DNA of 64,000 bases from contig OU696586.1 in the NCBI GenBank assembly GCA_916048095.2, positions 62,001 to 126,000 on the forward strand, written 5' to 3'. Below the pieces are notes generated by a model that worked only from the letters and a program-made list of their open reading frames with translations, ran no database searches and had not been told where the DNA came from. The stretch comes from Sacculina carcini (Eukaryota > Arthropoda > Thecostraca > Sacculinidae). Numbering within the stretch: position 1 is the stretch's first letter; each line of letters starts with the position of its first letter. A program made the position numbers and the translations under genes. Shown one piece after another: positions 1 to 14,164 of this stretch.

Positions 1-10
1 TAGGTAACAC

Positions 11-43
11 TTATGTAACACTTAGGTAACATTTATGTAACAC
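11..43 (+). repeat. Recurring word C-G-C (first instance)
   Basis: Three units, C-G-C, in which the middle unit ends in T instead of C (AACAT) and both neighbours read TTATG. The word recurs throughout the window, usually after B-A-B-A and before a run of A units. A sister form has TCATGTAACAC as the third unit (for example near 1,750, 7,168, 9,163 and 10,306). Because G is nearly always met in this context, the three units have been copied as a block. Confidence 0.9.
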
Positions 44-142
44 TTAGGTAACACTTAGGTAACACTTAGGTAACACTTAGGTAACACTTAGGGCACACTT
101 AGGTAACACTTAGGGCACACTTAGGTAACACTTAGGTAACAC

Positions 143-197
143 TTGAGGCACACTTAGTTAACACTTAGGGCACACTTAGGTAACACTTAGGGCATAC
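143..197 (+). repeat. Recurring word E-D-B-A-F (first instance)
   Basis: Five units, 55 bp, in fixed order E-D-B-A-F. The word recurs dozens of times, for example starting near 474, 2,327, 9,515, 13,178, 18,984, 48,720 and 61,214, and is followed by a run of 3-15 A units. E is almost always followed by D; near 63,569 D is replaced by A. Variation in length lies in the A run after the word, not inside it. Confidence 0.9.
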
Positions 198-599
198 TTA
201 GGTAACACTTAGGTAACACTTAGGTAACACTTAGGTAACACTTAGGTAACACTTAGGTAACACTTAGGTAACACTTAGGTAACACTTAGGGCACACTTAG
301 TTAACACTTAGGGCACACTTAGGTAACACTTAGGTAACACTTAGGTAACACTTAGGGCACACTTAGGTAACACTTAGGGCACACTTAGGTAACACTTAGG
401 GCACACTTAGGTAACACTTAGGGCACACTTAGGTAACACTTAGGGCACACTTAGGTAACACTTAGGTAACACTTGAGGCACACTTAGTTAACACTTAGGG
501 CACACTTAGGTAACACTTAGGGCATACTTAGGTAACACTTAGGTAACACTTAGGTAACACTTAGGGTACACTTAGTTAACACTTAAGGCACACTTAGGT

Positions 600-1260
600 A
601 ACACTTAGTTAACACTTAGGGTACACTTAGGTAACACTTAGGTAACACTTAGGTAACACTTAGGTAAGACTTAGGTAACACTTAGGTAACACTTAGGTAA
701 CACTTAGGTAACACTTAGGTAACACTTAGGTAACACTTAGGTAACACTTATGTAACACTTAGGTAACACTTAGGGCACACTTAGGTAACACTTAGGGCAC
801 ACTTAGGTAACACTTATGTAACACTTAGGTAACATTTATGTAACACTTAGGTAACACTTAGGTAACACTTAGGTAACACTTAGGTAACACTTAGGGCACA
901 CTTAGGTAACACTTAGGGCACACTTAGGTAACACTTAGTTAACACTTAGGGTACACTTAGGTAACACTTAGGTAACACTTAGGTAACACTTAGGTAAGAC
1001 TTAGGTAACACTTAGGTAACACTTAGGTAACACTTAGGTAACACTTAGGTAACACTTAGGTAACACTTATGTAACACTTAGGTAACACTTAGGGCACACT
1101 TAGGTAACACTTAGGGCACACTTAGGTAACACTTATGTAACACTTAGGTAACATTTATGTAACACTTAGGTAACACTTAGGTAACACTTAGGTAACACTT
1201 AGGTAACACTTAGGTAACACTTAGGGCACACTTAGGTAACACTTAGGGCACACTTAGGTA
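600..1260 (+). repeat. 330-bp local tandem duplication (30 units x 2)
   Basis: A block containing D, H, a J unit, several A, C, B-A-B-A and C-G-C occurs twice in tandem. The GTT of D is at 608 and 938, and the GAC of J at 668 and 998, both exactly 330 bp (30 units) apart. The same pair is present at 6,086/6,416 and 35,977/36,307 (330 bp), and at 30,548/30,889 with one extra A unit (341 bp). It is therefore older than both the 5.4-kb and 29.9-kb duplications. Confidence 0.88.
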
Positions 1261-1935
1261 ACACTTAGGGCACACTTAGGTAACACTTAGGTAACACTTA
1301 GGTAACACTTAGGTAACACTTAGGTAACACTTAGGGCACACTTAGGGCACACTTAGGTAACACTTAGGTAACACTTAGGTAACACTTAGGTAACACTTGG
1401 GTAACACTTAGGTAACACTTAGGTAACACTTATGTAACACTTAGGTAACACTTAGGTAACACTTAGGTAACACTTAGGTAACACTTAGGTAACACTTAGG
1501 TAACACTTAGGTAACACTTAGGTAACACTTAGGTAACACTTAGGGCACACTTAGGGCACACTTAGGTAACACTTAGGGCACACTTAGGTAACACTTAGGG
1601 TACACTTAGGTAACACTTGGGTAACACTTAGGTAATACTTAGGACACACTTAGGTAACACTTAGGTAACACTTAGGTAACACTTAGGTAACACTTAGGGC
1701 ACACTTAGGTAACACTTAGGGCACACTTAGGTAACACTTATGTAACACTTAGGTAACATTCATGTAACACTTAGGTAACACTTAGGGCACACTTAGGTAA
1801 CACTTAGGTAACACTTAGGGCACACTTAGGTAACACTTAGGGCACACTTAGGTAACACTTAGGTAACACTTGAGGCACACTTAGTTAACACTTAGGGCAC
1901 ACTTAGGTAACACTTAGGGCATACTTAGGTAACAC

Positions 1936-1951
1936 TTAGGTTAGGTAACAC
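1936..1951 (+). repeat. Register shift: 5-bp TTAGG insertion
   Basis: Reads TTAGG followed by a full A unit, so two TTAGG stand in tandem and unit phase moves by 5. The alternative reading is a unit missing its last 6 bp. It sits shortly after an E-D-B-A-F word. Confidence 0.95.
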
Positions 1952-4900
1952 TTAGGTAACACTTAGGTAACACTTAGGTAACACTTAGGTAACACTTAGG
2001 GCACACTTAGGGCACACTTAGGTAACACTTAGGGCACACTTAGGTAACACTTAGGGTACACTTAGGTAACACTTGGGTAACACTTAGGTAACACTTAGGA
2101 CACACTTAGGTAACACTTAGGTAACACTTAGGTAACACTTAGGTAACACTTAGGGCACACTTAGGTAACACTTAGGGCACACTTAGGTAACACTTATGTA
2201 ACACTTAGGTAACATTTATGTAACACTTAGGTAACACTTAGGTAACACTTAGGTAACACTTAGGTAACACTTAGGGCACACTTAGGTAACACTTAGGGCA
2301 CACTTAGGTAACACTTAGGTAACACTTGAGGCACACTTAGTTAACACTTAGGGCACACTTAGGTAACACTTAGGGCATACTTAGGTAACACTTAGGTAAC
2401 ACTTAGGTAACACTTAGGTAACACTTAGGGCACACTTAGGTAACACTTAGGTAACACTTAGGGCACACTTAGGTAACACTTAGGGCACACTTAGGTAACA
2501 CTTATGTAACACTTAGGTAACATTTATGTAACACTTAGGTAACACTTAGGGCACACTTAGGTAACACTTAGGGCACACTTAGGTAACACTTAGGTAACAC
2601 TTAGGGCACACTTAGGTAACACTTGGGTAACACTTAGGTTACACTTAGGGCACACTTAGGTAACACTTAGGTAACACTTAGGTAACACTTAGGTAACACT
2701 TAGGTAACACTTAGGTAACACTTAGGTAACACTTAGGTAACACTTAGGTAACACTTAGGGTACACTTAGTTAACACTTAGGGCACACTTAGGTAACACTT
2801 AGGTAACACTTAGGGCACACTTAGGTAACACTTAGGGCACACTTAGGTAACACTTATGTAACACTTAGGTAACATTTATGTAACACTTAGGTAACACTTA
2901 GGTAACACTTAGGTAACACTTAGGTAACACTTAGGGCACACTTAGGTAACACTTAGGGCACACTTAGGTAACACTTAGGGCACACTTAGGTAACACTTAG
3001 GTAACACTTGAGGCACACTTAGTTAACACTTAGGGCACACTTAGGTAACACTTAGGGCACACTTAGGTAACACTTAGGTAACACTTGAGGCACACTTAGT
3101 TAACACTTAGGGCACACTTAGGTAACACTTAGGGCATACTTAGGTAACACTTAGGTAACACTTAGGTAACACTTAGGTAACACTTAGGTAACACTTAGGT
3201 AACACTTAGGTAACACTTAGGTAACACTTAGGGCACACTTAGTTAACACTTAGGGAACACTTAGGTAACACTTAGGTAACACTTAGGTAACACTTAGGGC
3301 ACACTTAGGTAACACTTAGGGCACACTTAGGTAACACTTATGTAACACTTAGGTAACATTTATGTAACACTTAGGTAACACTTAGGGCACACTTAGGTAA
3401 CACTTAGGGCACACTTAGGCAACACTTAGGGCACACTTAGGTAACACTTAGGGCACACTTAGGTAACACTTAGGGTACACTTAGGTAACACTTAGGTAAC
3501 ACTTAGGGCACACTTAGGTAACACTTAGGTAACACTTAGGGCACACTTAGGTAACACTTAGGGCACACTTAGGTAACACTTATGTAACACTTAGGTAACA
3601 TTTATGTAACACTTAGGTAACACTTAGGTAACACTTAGGTAACACTTAGGTAACACTTAGGGCACACTTAGGTAACACTTAGGGCACACTTAGGTAACAC
3701 TTAGGTAACACTTGAGGCACACTTAGTTAACACTTAGGGCACACTTAGGTAACACTTAGGGCATACTTAGGTAACACTTAGGTAACACTTAGGTAACACT
3801 TAGGTAACACTTAGGTAACACTTAGGTAACACTTAGGTAACACTTAGGTAACACTTAGGGCACACTTAGTTAACACTTAGGGCACACTTAGGTAACACTT
3901 AGGTAACACTTAGGTAACACTTAGGGCACACTTAGGTAACACTTAGGGCACACTTAGGTAACACTTATGTAACACTTAGGTAACATTTATGTAACACTTA
4001 GGTAACACTTAGGTAACACTTAGGTAACACTTAGGTAACACTTAGGGCACACTTAGGTAACACTTAGGGCACACTTAGGTAACACTTAGGTAACACTTGA
4101 GGCACACTTAGTTAACACTTAGGGCACACTTAGGTAACACTTAGGGCACACTTAGGTAACACTTAGGTAACACTTAGGTAACACTTAGGTAACACTTAGG
4201 TAACACTTAGGTAACACTTAGGTAACACTTAGGGCACACTTAGTTAACACTTAGGGCACACTTAGGTAACACTTAGGTAACACTTAGGGCACACTTAGGT
4301 AACACTTAGGGCACACTTAGGTAACACTTATGTAACACTTAGGGCACACTTAGGTAACACTTAGGGCATACTTAGGTAACACTTAGGGAACACTTAGGGC
4401 ACACTTATGTAACACTTATGTAACACTTAGGTAACATTTATGTAACACTTAGGTAACACTTAGGGCACACTTAGGTAACACTTAGGGCACACTTAGGTAA
4501 CACTTAGGGCACACTTAGGTAACACTTAGGGCACACTTAGGTAACACTTAGGGCACACTTAGGTAACACTTAGGTAACACTTGAGGCACAATTAGTTAAC
4601 ACTTAGGGCACACTTAGGTAACACTTAGGGCACACTTAGGTAACACTTAGGTAACACTTAGGTAACACTTAGGTAACACTTAGGTAACACTTAGGGCACA
4701 CTTAGGTAACACTTAGGTAACACTTGAGGCACACTTAGTTAACACTTAGGGCACACTTAGGTAACACTTAGGGCATACTTAGGTAACACTTAGGTAACAC
4801 TTAGGTAACACTTAGGTAACACTTAGGTAACACTTAGGTAACACTTAGGTAACACTTAGGTAACACTTAGGGTACACTTAGTTAACACTTAGGGCACACT

Positions 4901-5658
4901 TAGGTAACACTTAGGTAACACTTAGGTAACACTTAGGGCACACTTAGGTAACACTTAGGGCACACTTAGGTAACACTTATGTAACACTTAGGTAACATTT
5001 ATGTAACACTTAGGTAACACTTAGGTAACACTTAGGTAACACTTAGGTAACACTTAGGGCACACTTAGGTAACACTTAGGGCACACTTAGGTAACACTTA
5101 GGGCACACTTAGGTAACACTTAGGTAACACTTAGGTAACACTTAGGTAACACTTAGGTAACACTTAGGGCACACTTAGGGCACACTTAGGTAACACTTAG
5201 GTAACACTTAGGTAACACTTAGGTAACACTTGGGTAACACTTAGGTAACACTTAGGTAACACTTAGGTAACACTTATGTAACACTTAGGTAACACTTAGG
5301 TAACACTTAGGTAACACTTAGGTAACACTTAGGTAACACTTAGGTAACACTTAGGTAACACTTAGGTAACACTTAGGTAACACTTAGGGCACACTTAGGG
5401 CACACTTAGGTAACACTTAGGGCACACTTAGGTAACACTTAGGTAACACTTAGGGCACACTTAGGTAACACTTAGGGCACACTTAGGTAACACTTAGGTA
5501 ACACTTAGGTAACACTTAGGTAACACTTAGGGTACACTTAGTTAACACTTAGGGCACACTTAGGTAACACTTAGGTAACACTTAGGGCACACTTAGGTAA
5601 CACTTAGGGCACACTTAGGTAACACTTATGTAACACTTAGGTAACATTTATGTAACAC

Positions 5659-5670
5659 TAAAGGTAACAC
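5659..5670 (+). repeat. 12-bp unit TAAAGGTAACAC
   Basis: One base longer than the repeat, it follows a C-G-C word and shifts phase by +1. It replaces the A unit normally found there. Confidence 0.95.
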
Positions 5671-8408
5671 TTAGGGCACACTTAGGTAACACTTAGGGCA
5701 CACTTAGGTAACACTTAGGGCACACTTAGGTAACACTTAGGGCACACTTAGGTAACACTTAGGGCACACTTAGGTAACACTTAGGTAACACTTGAGGCAC
5801 ACTTAGTTAACACTTAGGGCACACTTAGGTAACACTTAGGGCATACTTAGGTAACACTTAGGTAACACTTAGGTAACACTTAGGTAACACTTAGGTAACA
5901 CTTAGGTAACACTTAGGTAACACTTAGGGTACACTTAGTTAACACTTAGGGCACACTTAGGTAACACTTAGGTAACACTTAGGGTACACTTAGTTAACAC
6001 TTAAGGCACACTTAGGTAACACTTAGTTAACACTTAGGGTACACTTAGGTAACACTTAGGTAACACTTAGGTAACACTTAGGTAAGACTTAGGTAACACT
6101 TAGGTAACACTTAGGTAACACTTAGGTAACACTTAGGTAACACTTAGGTAACACTTAGGTAACACTTATGTAACACTTAGGTAACACTTAGGGCACACTT
6201 AGGTAACACTTAGGGCACACTTAGGTAACACTTATGTAACACTTAGGTAACATTTATGTAACACTTAGGTAACACTTAGGTAACACTTAGGTAACACTTA
6301 GGTAACACTTAGGGCACACTTAGGTAACACTTAGGGCACACTTAGGTAACACTTAGTTAACACTTAGGGTACACTTAGGTAACACTTAGGTAACACTTAG
6401 GTAACACTTAGGTAAGACTTAGGTAACACTTAGGTAACACTTAGGTAACACTTAGGTAACACTTAGGTAACACTTAGGTAACACTTATGTAACACTTAGG
6501 TAACACTTAGGGCACACTTAGGTAACACTTAGGGCACACTTAGGTAACACTTATGTAACACTTAGGTAACATTTATGTAACACTTAGGTAACACTTAGGT
6601 AACACTTAGGTAACACTTAGGTAACACTTAGGGCACACTTAGGTAACACTTAGGGCACACTTAGGTAACACTTAGGGCACACTTAGGTAACACTTAGGTA
6701 ACACTTAGGTAACACTTAGGTAACACTTAGGTAACACTTAGGGCACACTTAGGGCACACTTAGGTAACACTTAGGTAACACTTAGGTAACACTTAGGTAA
6801 CACTTGGGTAACACTTAGGTAACACTTAGGTAACACTTATGTAACACTTAGGTAACACTTAGGTAACACTTAGGTAACACTTAGGTAACACTTAGGTAAC
6901 ACTTAGGTAACACTTAGGTAACACTTAGGTAACACTTAGGTAACACTTAGGGCACACTTAGGGCACACTTAGGTAACACTTAGGGCACACTTAGGTAACA
7001 CTTAGGGTACACTTAGGTAACACTTGGGTAACACTTAGGTAACACTTAGGACACACTTAGGTAACACTTAGGTAACACTTAGGTAACACTTAGGTAACAC
7101 TTAGGGCACACTTAGGTAACACTTAGGGCACACTTAGGTAACACTTATGTAACACTTAGGTAACATTCATGTAACACTTAGGTAACACTTAGGGCACACT
7201 TAGGTAACACTTAGGTAACACTTAGGGCACACTTAGGTAACACTTAGGGCACACTTAGGTAACACTTAGGTAACACTTGAGGCACACTTAGTTAACACTT
7301 AGGGCACACTTAGGTAACACTTAGGGCATACTTAGGTAACACTTAGGTTAGGTAACACTTAGGTAACACTTAGGTAACACTTAGGTAACACTTAGGTAAC
7401 ACTTAGGGCACACTTAGGGCACACTTAGGTAACACTTAGGGCACACTTAGGTAACACTTAGGGTACACTTAGGTAACACTTGGGTAACACTTAGGTAACA
7501 CTTAGGACACACTTAGGTAACACTTAGGTAACACTTAGGTAACACTTAGGTAACACTTAGGGCACACTTAGGTAACACTTAGGGCACACTTAGGTAACAC
7601 TTATGTAACACTTAGGTAACATTTATGTAACACTTAGGTAACACTTAGGTAACACTTAGGTAACACTTAGGTAACACTTAGGGCACACTTAGGTAACACT
7701 TAGGGCACACTTAGGTAACACTTAGGTAACACTTGAGGCACACTTAGTTAACACTTAGGGCACACTTAGGTAACACTTAGGGCATACTTAGGTAACACTT
7801 AGGTAACACTTAGGTAACACTTAGGTAACACTTAGGGCACACTTAGGTAACACTTAGGTAACACTTAGGGCACACTTAGGTAACACTTAGGGCACACTTA
7901 GGTAACACTTATGTAACACTTAGGTAACATTTATGTAACACTTAGGTAACACTTAGGGCACACTTAGGTAACACTTAGGGCACACTTAGGTAACACTTAG
8001 GTAACACTTAGGGCACACTTAGGTAACACTTGGGTAACACTTAGGTTACACTTAGGGCACACTTAGGTAACACTTAGGTAACACTTAGGTAACACTTAGG
8101 TAACACTTAGGTAACACTTAGGTAACACTTAGGTAACACTTAGGTAACACTTAGGTAACACTTAGGGTACACTTAGTTAACACTTAGGGCACACTTAGGT
8201 AACACTTAGGTAACACTTAGGGCACACTTAGGTAACACTTAGGGCACACTTAGGTAACACTTATGTAACACTTAGGTAACATTTATGTAACACTTAGGTA
8301 ACACTTAGGTAACACTTAGGTAACACTTAGGTAACACTTAGGGCACACTTAGGTAACACTTAGGGCACACTTAGGTAACACTTAGGGCACACTTAGGTAA
8401 CACTTAGG
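5670..8408 (+). repeat. 5.4-kb-offset duplication, right member (copy 1)
   Basis: This is the partner of about 350-3,000. It carries the same unit order E-D-B-A-F, A run, H-D, O, the J-containing 330-bp pair, K, the TTAGG insertion and P. It starts just right of the 12-bp unit at 5,659, which is absent from the left member. That unit therefore either arose after this duplication or lies just outside the copied segment. Confidence 0.84.
7343..7358 (+). repeat. Register shift: 5-bp TTAGG insertion
   Basis: This is the same event as at 1,936, carried by the 5.4-kb-offset duplication (5,407 bp away). Confidence 0.95.
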
Positions 8409-10845
8409 TAACACTTAGGTAACACTTAGGTAACACTTAGGTAACACTTAGGGCACACTTAGGGCACACTTAGGTAACACTTAGGTAACACTTAGGTAAC
8501 ACTTGGGTAACACTTAGGTAACACTTAGGTAACACTTATGTAACACTTAGGTAACACTTGGGTAACACTTAGGTAACACTTAGGTAACATTTATGTAACA
8601 CTTAGGTAACACTTAGGGCACACTTAGGTAACACTTAGGGCACACTTAGGTAACACTTAGGGCACACTTAGGTAACACTTAGGGCACACTTAGGTAACAC
8701 TTAGGGCACACTTAGGTAACACTTAGGTAACACTTGAGGCACACTTAGTTAACACTTAGGGCACACTTAGGTAACACTTAGGGCATACTTAGGTAATACT
8801 TAGGTAACACTTAGGTAACACTTAGGTAACACTTAGGTAACACTTAGGTAACACTTAGGTAACACTTAGGTAACACTTAGGTAACACTTAGGGTACACTT
8901 AGTTAACACTTAGGGCACACTTAGGTAACACTTAGTTAACACTTAGGGTACACTTAGGTAACACTTAGGTAACACTTAGGTAACACTTAGGTAACACTTA
9001 GGTAACACTTAGGTAAGACTTAGGTAACACTTAGGTAACACTTAGGGTACACTTAGGTAACACTTAGGGTACACTTAGGTAACACTTAGGTAACACTTAG
9101 GGCACACTTAGGTAACACTTAGGGCACACTTAGGTAACACTTATGTAACACTTAGGTAACATTCATGTAACACTTAGGTAACACTTAGGGCACACTTAGG
9201 TAACACTTAGGGCACACTTAGGTAACACTTAGGTAACACTTAGGGCACACTTAGGCAACACTTAGGGCACACTTAGGTAACACTTAGGGCACACTTAGGT
9301 AACACTTAGGGTACACTTAGGTAACACTTAGGTAACACTTAGGGCACACTTAGGTAACACTTAGGGCACACTTAGGTAACACTTATGTAACACTTAGGTA
9401 ACATTTATGTAACACTTAGGTAACACTTAGGTAACACTTAGGTAACACTTAGGTAACACTTAGGGCACACTTAGGTAACACTTAGGGCACACTTAGGTAA
9501 CACTTAGGTAACACTTGAGGCACACTTAGTTAACACTTAGGGCACACTTAGGTAACACTTAGGGCATACTTAGGTAACACTTAGGTAACACTTAGGTAAC
9601 ACTTAGGTAACACTTAGGTAACACTTAGGTAACACTTAGGTAACACTTAGGTAACACTTAGGTAACACTTAGGTAACACTTAGGTAACACTTAGGTAACA
9701 CTTAGGTAACACTTAGGTAACACTTAGGTAACACTTAGGGCACACTTAGGGCACACTTAGGTAACACTTAGGGCACACTTAGGTAACACTTAGGTAACAC
9801 TTAGGGCACACTTAGGTAACACTTAGGGCACACTTAGGTAACACTTAGGTAACACTTAGGTAACACTTAGGTAACACTTAGGGTACACTTAGTTAACACT
9901 TAGGGCACACTTAGGTAACACTTAGGTAACACTTAGGGCACACTTAGGTAACACTTAGGGCACACTTAGGTAACACTTATGTAACACATAGGTAACATTT
10001 ATGTAACACTTAGGTAACACTTAGGGCACACTTAGGTAACACTTAGGGCACACTTAGGTAACACTTAGGGCACACTTAGGTAACACTTAGGGCACACTTA
10101 GGTAACACTTAGGTAACACTTGAGGCACACTTAGTTAACACTTAGGGCACACTTAGGTAACACTTAGGGCATACTTAGGTAACACTTAGGTAACACTTAG
10201 GTAACACTTAGGTAACACTTAGGTAACACTTAGGGTACACTTAGGGCACACTTAGGTAACACTTAGGGCACACTTAGGTAACACTTATGTAACACTTAGG
10301 TAACATTCATGTAACACTTAGGTAACACTTAGGGCACACTTAGGTAACACTTAGGGCACACTTAGGTAACACTTAGGTAACACTTAGGGCACACTTAGGC
10401 AACACTTAGGGCACACTTAGGTAACACTTAGGGCACACTTAGGTAACACTTAGGGTACACTTAGGTAACACTTAGGTAACACTTAGGGCACACTTAGGTA
10501 ACACTTAGGGCACACTTAGGTAACACTTATGTAACACTTAGGTAACATTTATGTAACACTTAGGTAACACTTAGGTAACACTTAGGTAACACTTAGGTAA
10601 CACTTAGGTAACACTTAGGTAACACTTAGGTAACACTTAGGTAACACTTAGGTAACACTTAGGTAACACTTAGGTAAGACTTAGGTAACACTTAGGTAAC
10701 ACTTAGGGTACACTTAGGTAACACTTAGGGTACACTTAGGTAACACTTGGGTAACACTTAGGTAACACTTGGGACACACTTAGGTAACACTTAGGTAACA
10801 CTTAGGTAACACTTAGGTAACACTTAGGGCACACTTAGGTAACAC
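7770..10845 (+). repeat. 3.07-kb tandem duplication, first member
   Basis: This block is repeated immediately downstream at about 10,845-13,930. Anchors: F at 7,778 and 10,847 (3,069 bp), P at 8,041 and 11,110 (3,069 bp), the ATAGGTAACAC unit beside 9,987 and 13,045 (3,058 bp) and N at 10,769 and 13,871 (3,102 bp). All spacings are exact multiples of 11. It begins where the F unit follows E-D-B-A and ends where N-A-A-A-A-B-A runs directly into F, which looks like the tandem junction. Copy 2 carries the same pair (about 37.67-40.80 and 40.80-43.87 kb). Confidence 0.86.
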
Positions 10846-13800
10846 TTAGGGCATACTTAGGTAACACTTAGGTAACACTTAGGTAACACTTAGGTAACAC
10901 TTAGGGCACACTTAGGTAACACTTAGGTAACACTTAGGGCACACTTAGGTAACACTTAGGGCACACTTAGGTAACACTTATGTAACACTTAGGTAACATT
11001 TATGTAACACTTAGGTAACACTTAGGGCACACTTAGGTAACACTTAGGGCACACTTAGGTAACACTTAGGTAACACTTAGGGCACACTTAGGTAACACTT
11101 GGGTAACACTTAGGTTACACTTAGGGCACACTTAGGTAACACTTAGGTAACACTTAGGTAACACTTAGGTAACACTTAGGTAACACTTAGGTAACACTTA
11201 GGTAACACTTAGGTAACACTTAGGTAACACTTAGGGTACACTTAGTTAACACTTAGGGCACACTTAGGTAACACTTAGGTAACACTTAGGGCACACTTAG
11301 GTAACACTTAGGGCACACTTAGGTAACACTTATGTAACACTTAGGTAACATTTATGTAACACTTAGGTAACACTTAGGTAACACTTAGGTAACACTTAGG
11401 TAACACTTAGGGCACACTTAGGTAACACTTAGGGCACACTTAGGTAACACTTAGGGCACACTTAGGTAACACTTAGGTAACACTTAGGTAACACTTAGGT
11501 AACACTTAGGTAACACTTAGGGCACACTTAGGGCACACTTAGGTAACACTTAGGTAACACTTAGGTAACACTTGGGTAACACTTAGGTAACACTTAGGTA
11601 ACACTTATGTAACACTTAGGTAACACTTGGGTAACACTTAGGTAACACTTAGGTAACATTTATGTAACACTTAGGTAACACTTAGGGCACACTTAGGTAA
11701 CACTTAGGGCACACTTAGGTAACACTTAGGGCACACTTAGGTAACACTTAGGGCACACTTAGGTAACACTTAGGGCACACTTAGGTAACACTTAGGGCAC
11801 ACTTAGGTAACACTTAGGTAACACTTGAGGCACACTTAGTTAACACTTAGGGCACACTTAGGTAACACTTAGGGCATACTTAGGTAACACTTAGGTAACA
11901 CTTAGGTAACACTTAGGTAACACTTAGGTAACACTTAGGTAACACTTAGGTAACACTTAGGTAACACTTAGGTAACACTTAGGGTACACTTAGTTAACAC
12001 TTAGGGCACACTTAGGTAACACTTAGTTAACACTTAGGGTACACTTAGGTAACACTTAGGTAACACTTAGGTAACACTTAGGTAACACTTAGGTAACACT
12101 TAGGTAAGACTTAGGTAACACTTAGGTAACACTTAGGGTACACTTAGGTAACACTTAGGGCACACTTAGGTAACACTTAGGGCACACTTAGGTAACACTT
12201 ATGTAACACTTAGGTAACATTCATGTAACACTTAGGTAACACTTAGGGCACACTTAGGTAACACTTAGGGCACACTTAGGTAACACTTAGGTAACACTTA
12301 GGGCACACTTAGGCAACACTTAGGGCACACTTAGGTAACACTTAGGGCACACTTAGGTAACACTTAGGGTACACTTAGGTAACACTTAGGTAACACTTAG
12401 GGCACACTTAGGTAACACTTAGGGCACACTTAGGTAACACTTATGTAACACTTAGGTAACATTTATGTAACACTTAGGTAACACTTAGGTAACACTTAGG
12501 TAACACTTAGGTAACACTTAGGGCACACTTAGGTAACACTTAGGGCACACTTAGGTAACACTTAGGTAACACTTGAGGCACACTTAGTTAACACTTAGGG
12601 CACACTTAGGTAACACTTAGGGCATACTTAGGTAACACTTAGGTAACACTTAGGTAACACTTAGGTAACACTTAGGTAACACTTAGGTAACACTTAGGTA
12701 ACACTTAGGTAACACTTAGGTAACACTTAGGTAACACTTAGGTAACACTTAGGTAACACTTAGGTAACACTTAGGTAACACTTAGGTAACACTTAGGGCA
12801 CACTTAGGGCACACTTAGGTAACACTTAGGGCACACTTAGGTAACACTTAGGTAACACTTAGGGCACACTTAGGTAACACTTAGGGCACACTTAGGTAAC
12901 ACTTAGGTAACACTTAGGTAACACTTAGGTAACACTTAGGGTACACTTAGTTAACACTTAGGGCACACTTAGGTAACACTTAGGTAACACTTAGGGCACA
13001 CTTAGGTAACACTTAGGGCACACTTAGGTAACACTTATGTAACACATAGGTAACATTTATGTAACACTTAGGTAACACTTAGGGCACACTTAGGTAACAC
13101 TTAGGGCACACTTAGGTAACACTTAGGGCACACTTAGGTAACACTTAGGGCACACTTAGGTAACACTTAGGTAACACTTGAGGCACACTTAGTTAACACT
13201 TAGGGCACACTTAGGTAACACTTAGGGCATACTTAGGTAACACTTAGGTAACACTTAGGTAACACTTAGGTAACACTTAGGTAACACTTAGGTAACACTT
13301 AGGTAACACTTAGGTAACACTTAGGGTACACTTAGGGCACACTTAGGTAACACTTAGGGCACACTTAGGTAACACTTATGTAACACTTAGGTAACATTCA
13401 TGTAACACTTAGGTAACACTTAGGGCACACTTAGGTAACACTTAGGGCACACTTAGGTAACACTTAGGTAACACTTAGGGCACACTTAGGCAACACTTAG
13501 GGCACACTTAGGTAACACTTAGGGCACACTTAGGTAACACTTAGGGTACACTTAGGTAACACTTAGGTAACACTTAGGGCACACTTAGGTAACACTTAGG
13601 GCACACTTAGGTAACACTTATGTAACACTTAGGTAACATTTATGTAACACTTAGGTAACACTTAGGTAACACTTAGGGTACACTTAGGTAACACTTAGGT
13701 AACACTTAGGTAACACTTAGGTAACACTTAGGTAACACTTAGGTAACACTTAGGTAACACTTAGGTAACACTTAGGTAAGACTTAGGTAACACTTAGGTA

Positions 13801-13930
13801 ACACTTAGGGTACACTTAGGTAACACTTAGGGTACACTTAGGTAACACTTGGGTAACACTTAGGTAACACTTGGGACACACTTAGGTAACACTTAGGTAA
13901 CACTTAGGTAACACTTAGGTAACACTTAGG
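10845..13930 (+). repeat. 3.07-kb tandem duplication, second member
   Basis: This is the direct tandem partner of 7,770-10,845. At its left edge an F unit (10,847) is preceded by N-A4-B-A instead of the usual E-D-B-A, which is how I place the junction. After N at 13,871 it continues B-A-B-A-C-G and leaves the shared block. Confidence 0.86.
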
Positions 13931-14079
13931 GCACACTTAGGTAACACTTAGGGCACACTTAGGTAACACTTATGTAACACTTAGGTAACATTCATGTAAC
14001 ACTTAGGTAACACTTAGGGCACACTTAGGTAACACTTAGGGCACACTTAGGTAACACTTAGGTAACACTTAGGGCACAC

Positions 14080-14089
14080 TAGGTAACAC
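14080..14089 (+). repeat. 10-bp unit TAGGTAACAC after B
   Basis: A single T is missing at the B/A boundary (GGCACACTAGG), shifting phase by -1. It lies 209 bp (19 units) after an N unit at 13,871, the first of a series of such cassettes. Confidence 0.95.
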
Positions 14090-14164
14090 TTAGGGTACAC
14101 TTAGGTAACACTTAGGGCACACTTAGGTAACACTTAGGGCACACTTAGGTAACACTTAGGGCAC

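Larger units (their letters stand above)
350..3000 (+). repeat. 5.4-kb-offset duplication, left member (copy 1)
   Basis: This block recurs at about 5,670-8,408. Anchors are O at 583 and 6,001 (offset 5,418), the 5-bp TTAGG insertion at 1,936 and 7,343 (5,407) and P at 2,634 and 8,041 (5,407). The right limit is where 3,000 continues with an E-D word while 8,408 continues with a run of A units. This member lacks ten units near 530-560 that the other member and the copy-2 equivalents have, so the short form is probably a deletion. The same pair exists in copy 2 at about 30,120-32,880 and 35,550-38,300, so it predates the 29.9-kb event. Confidence 0.85.
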
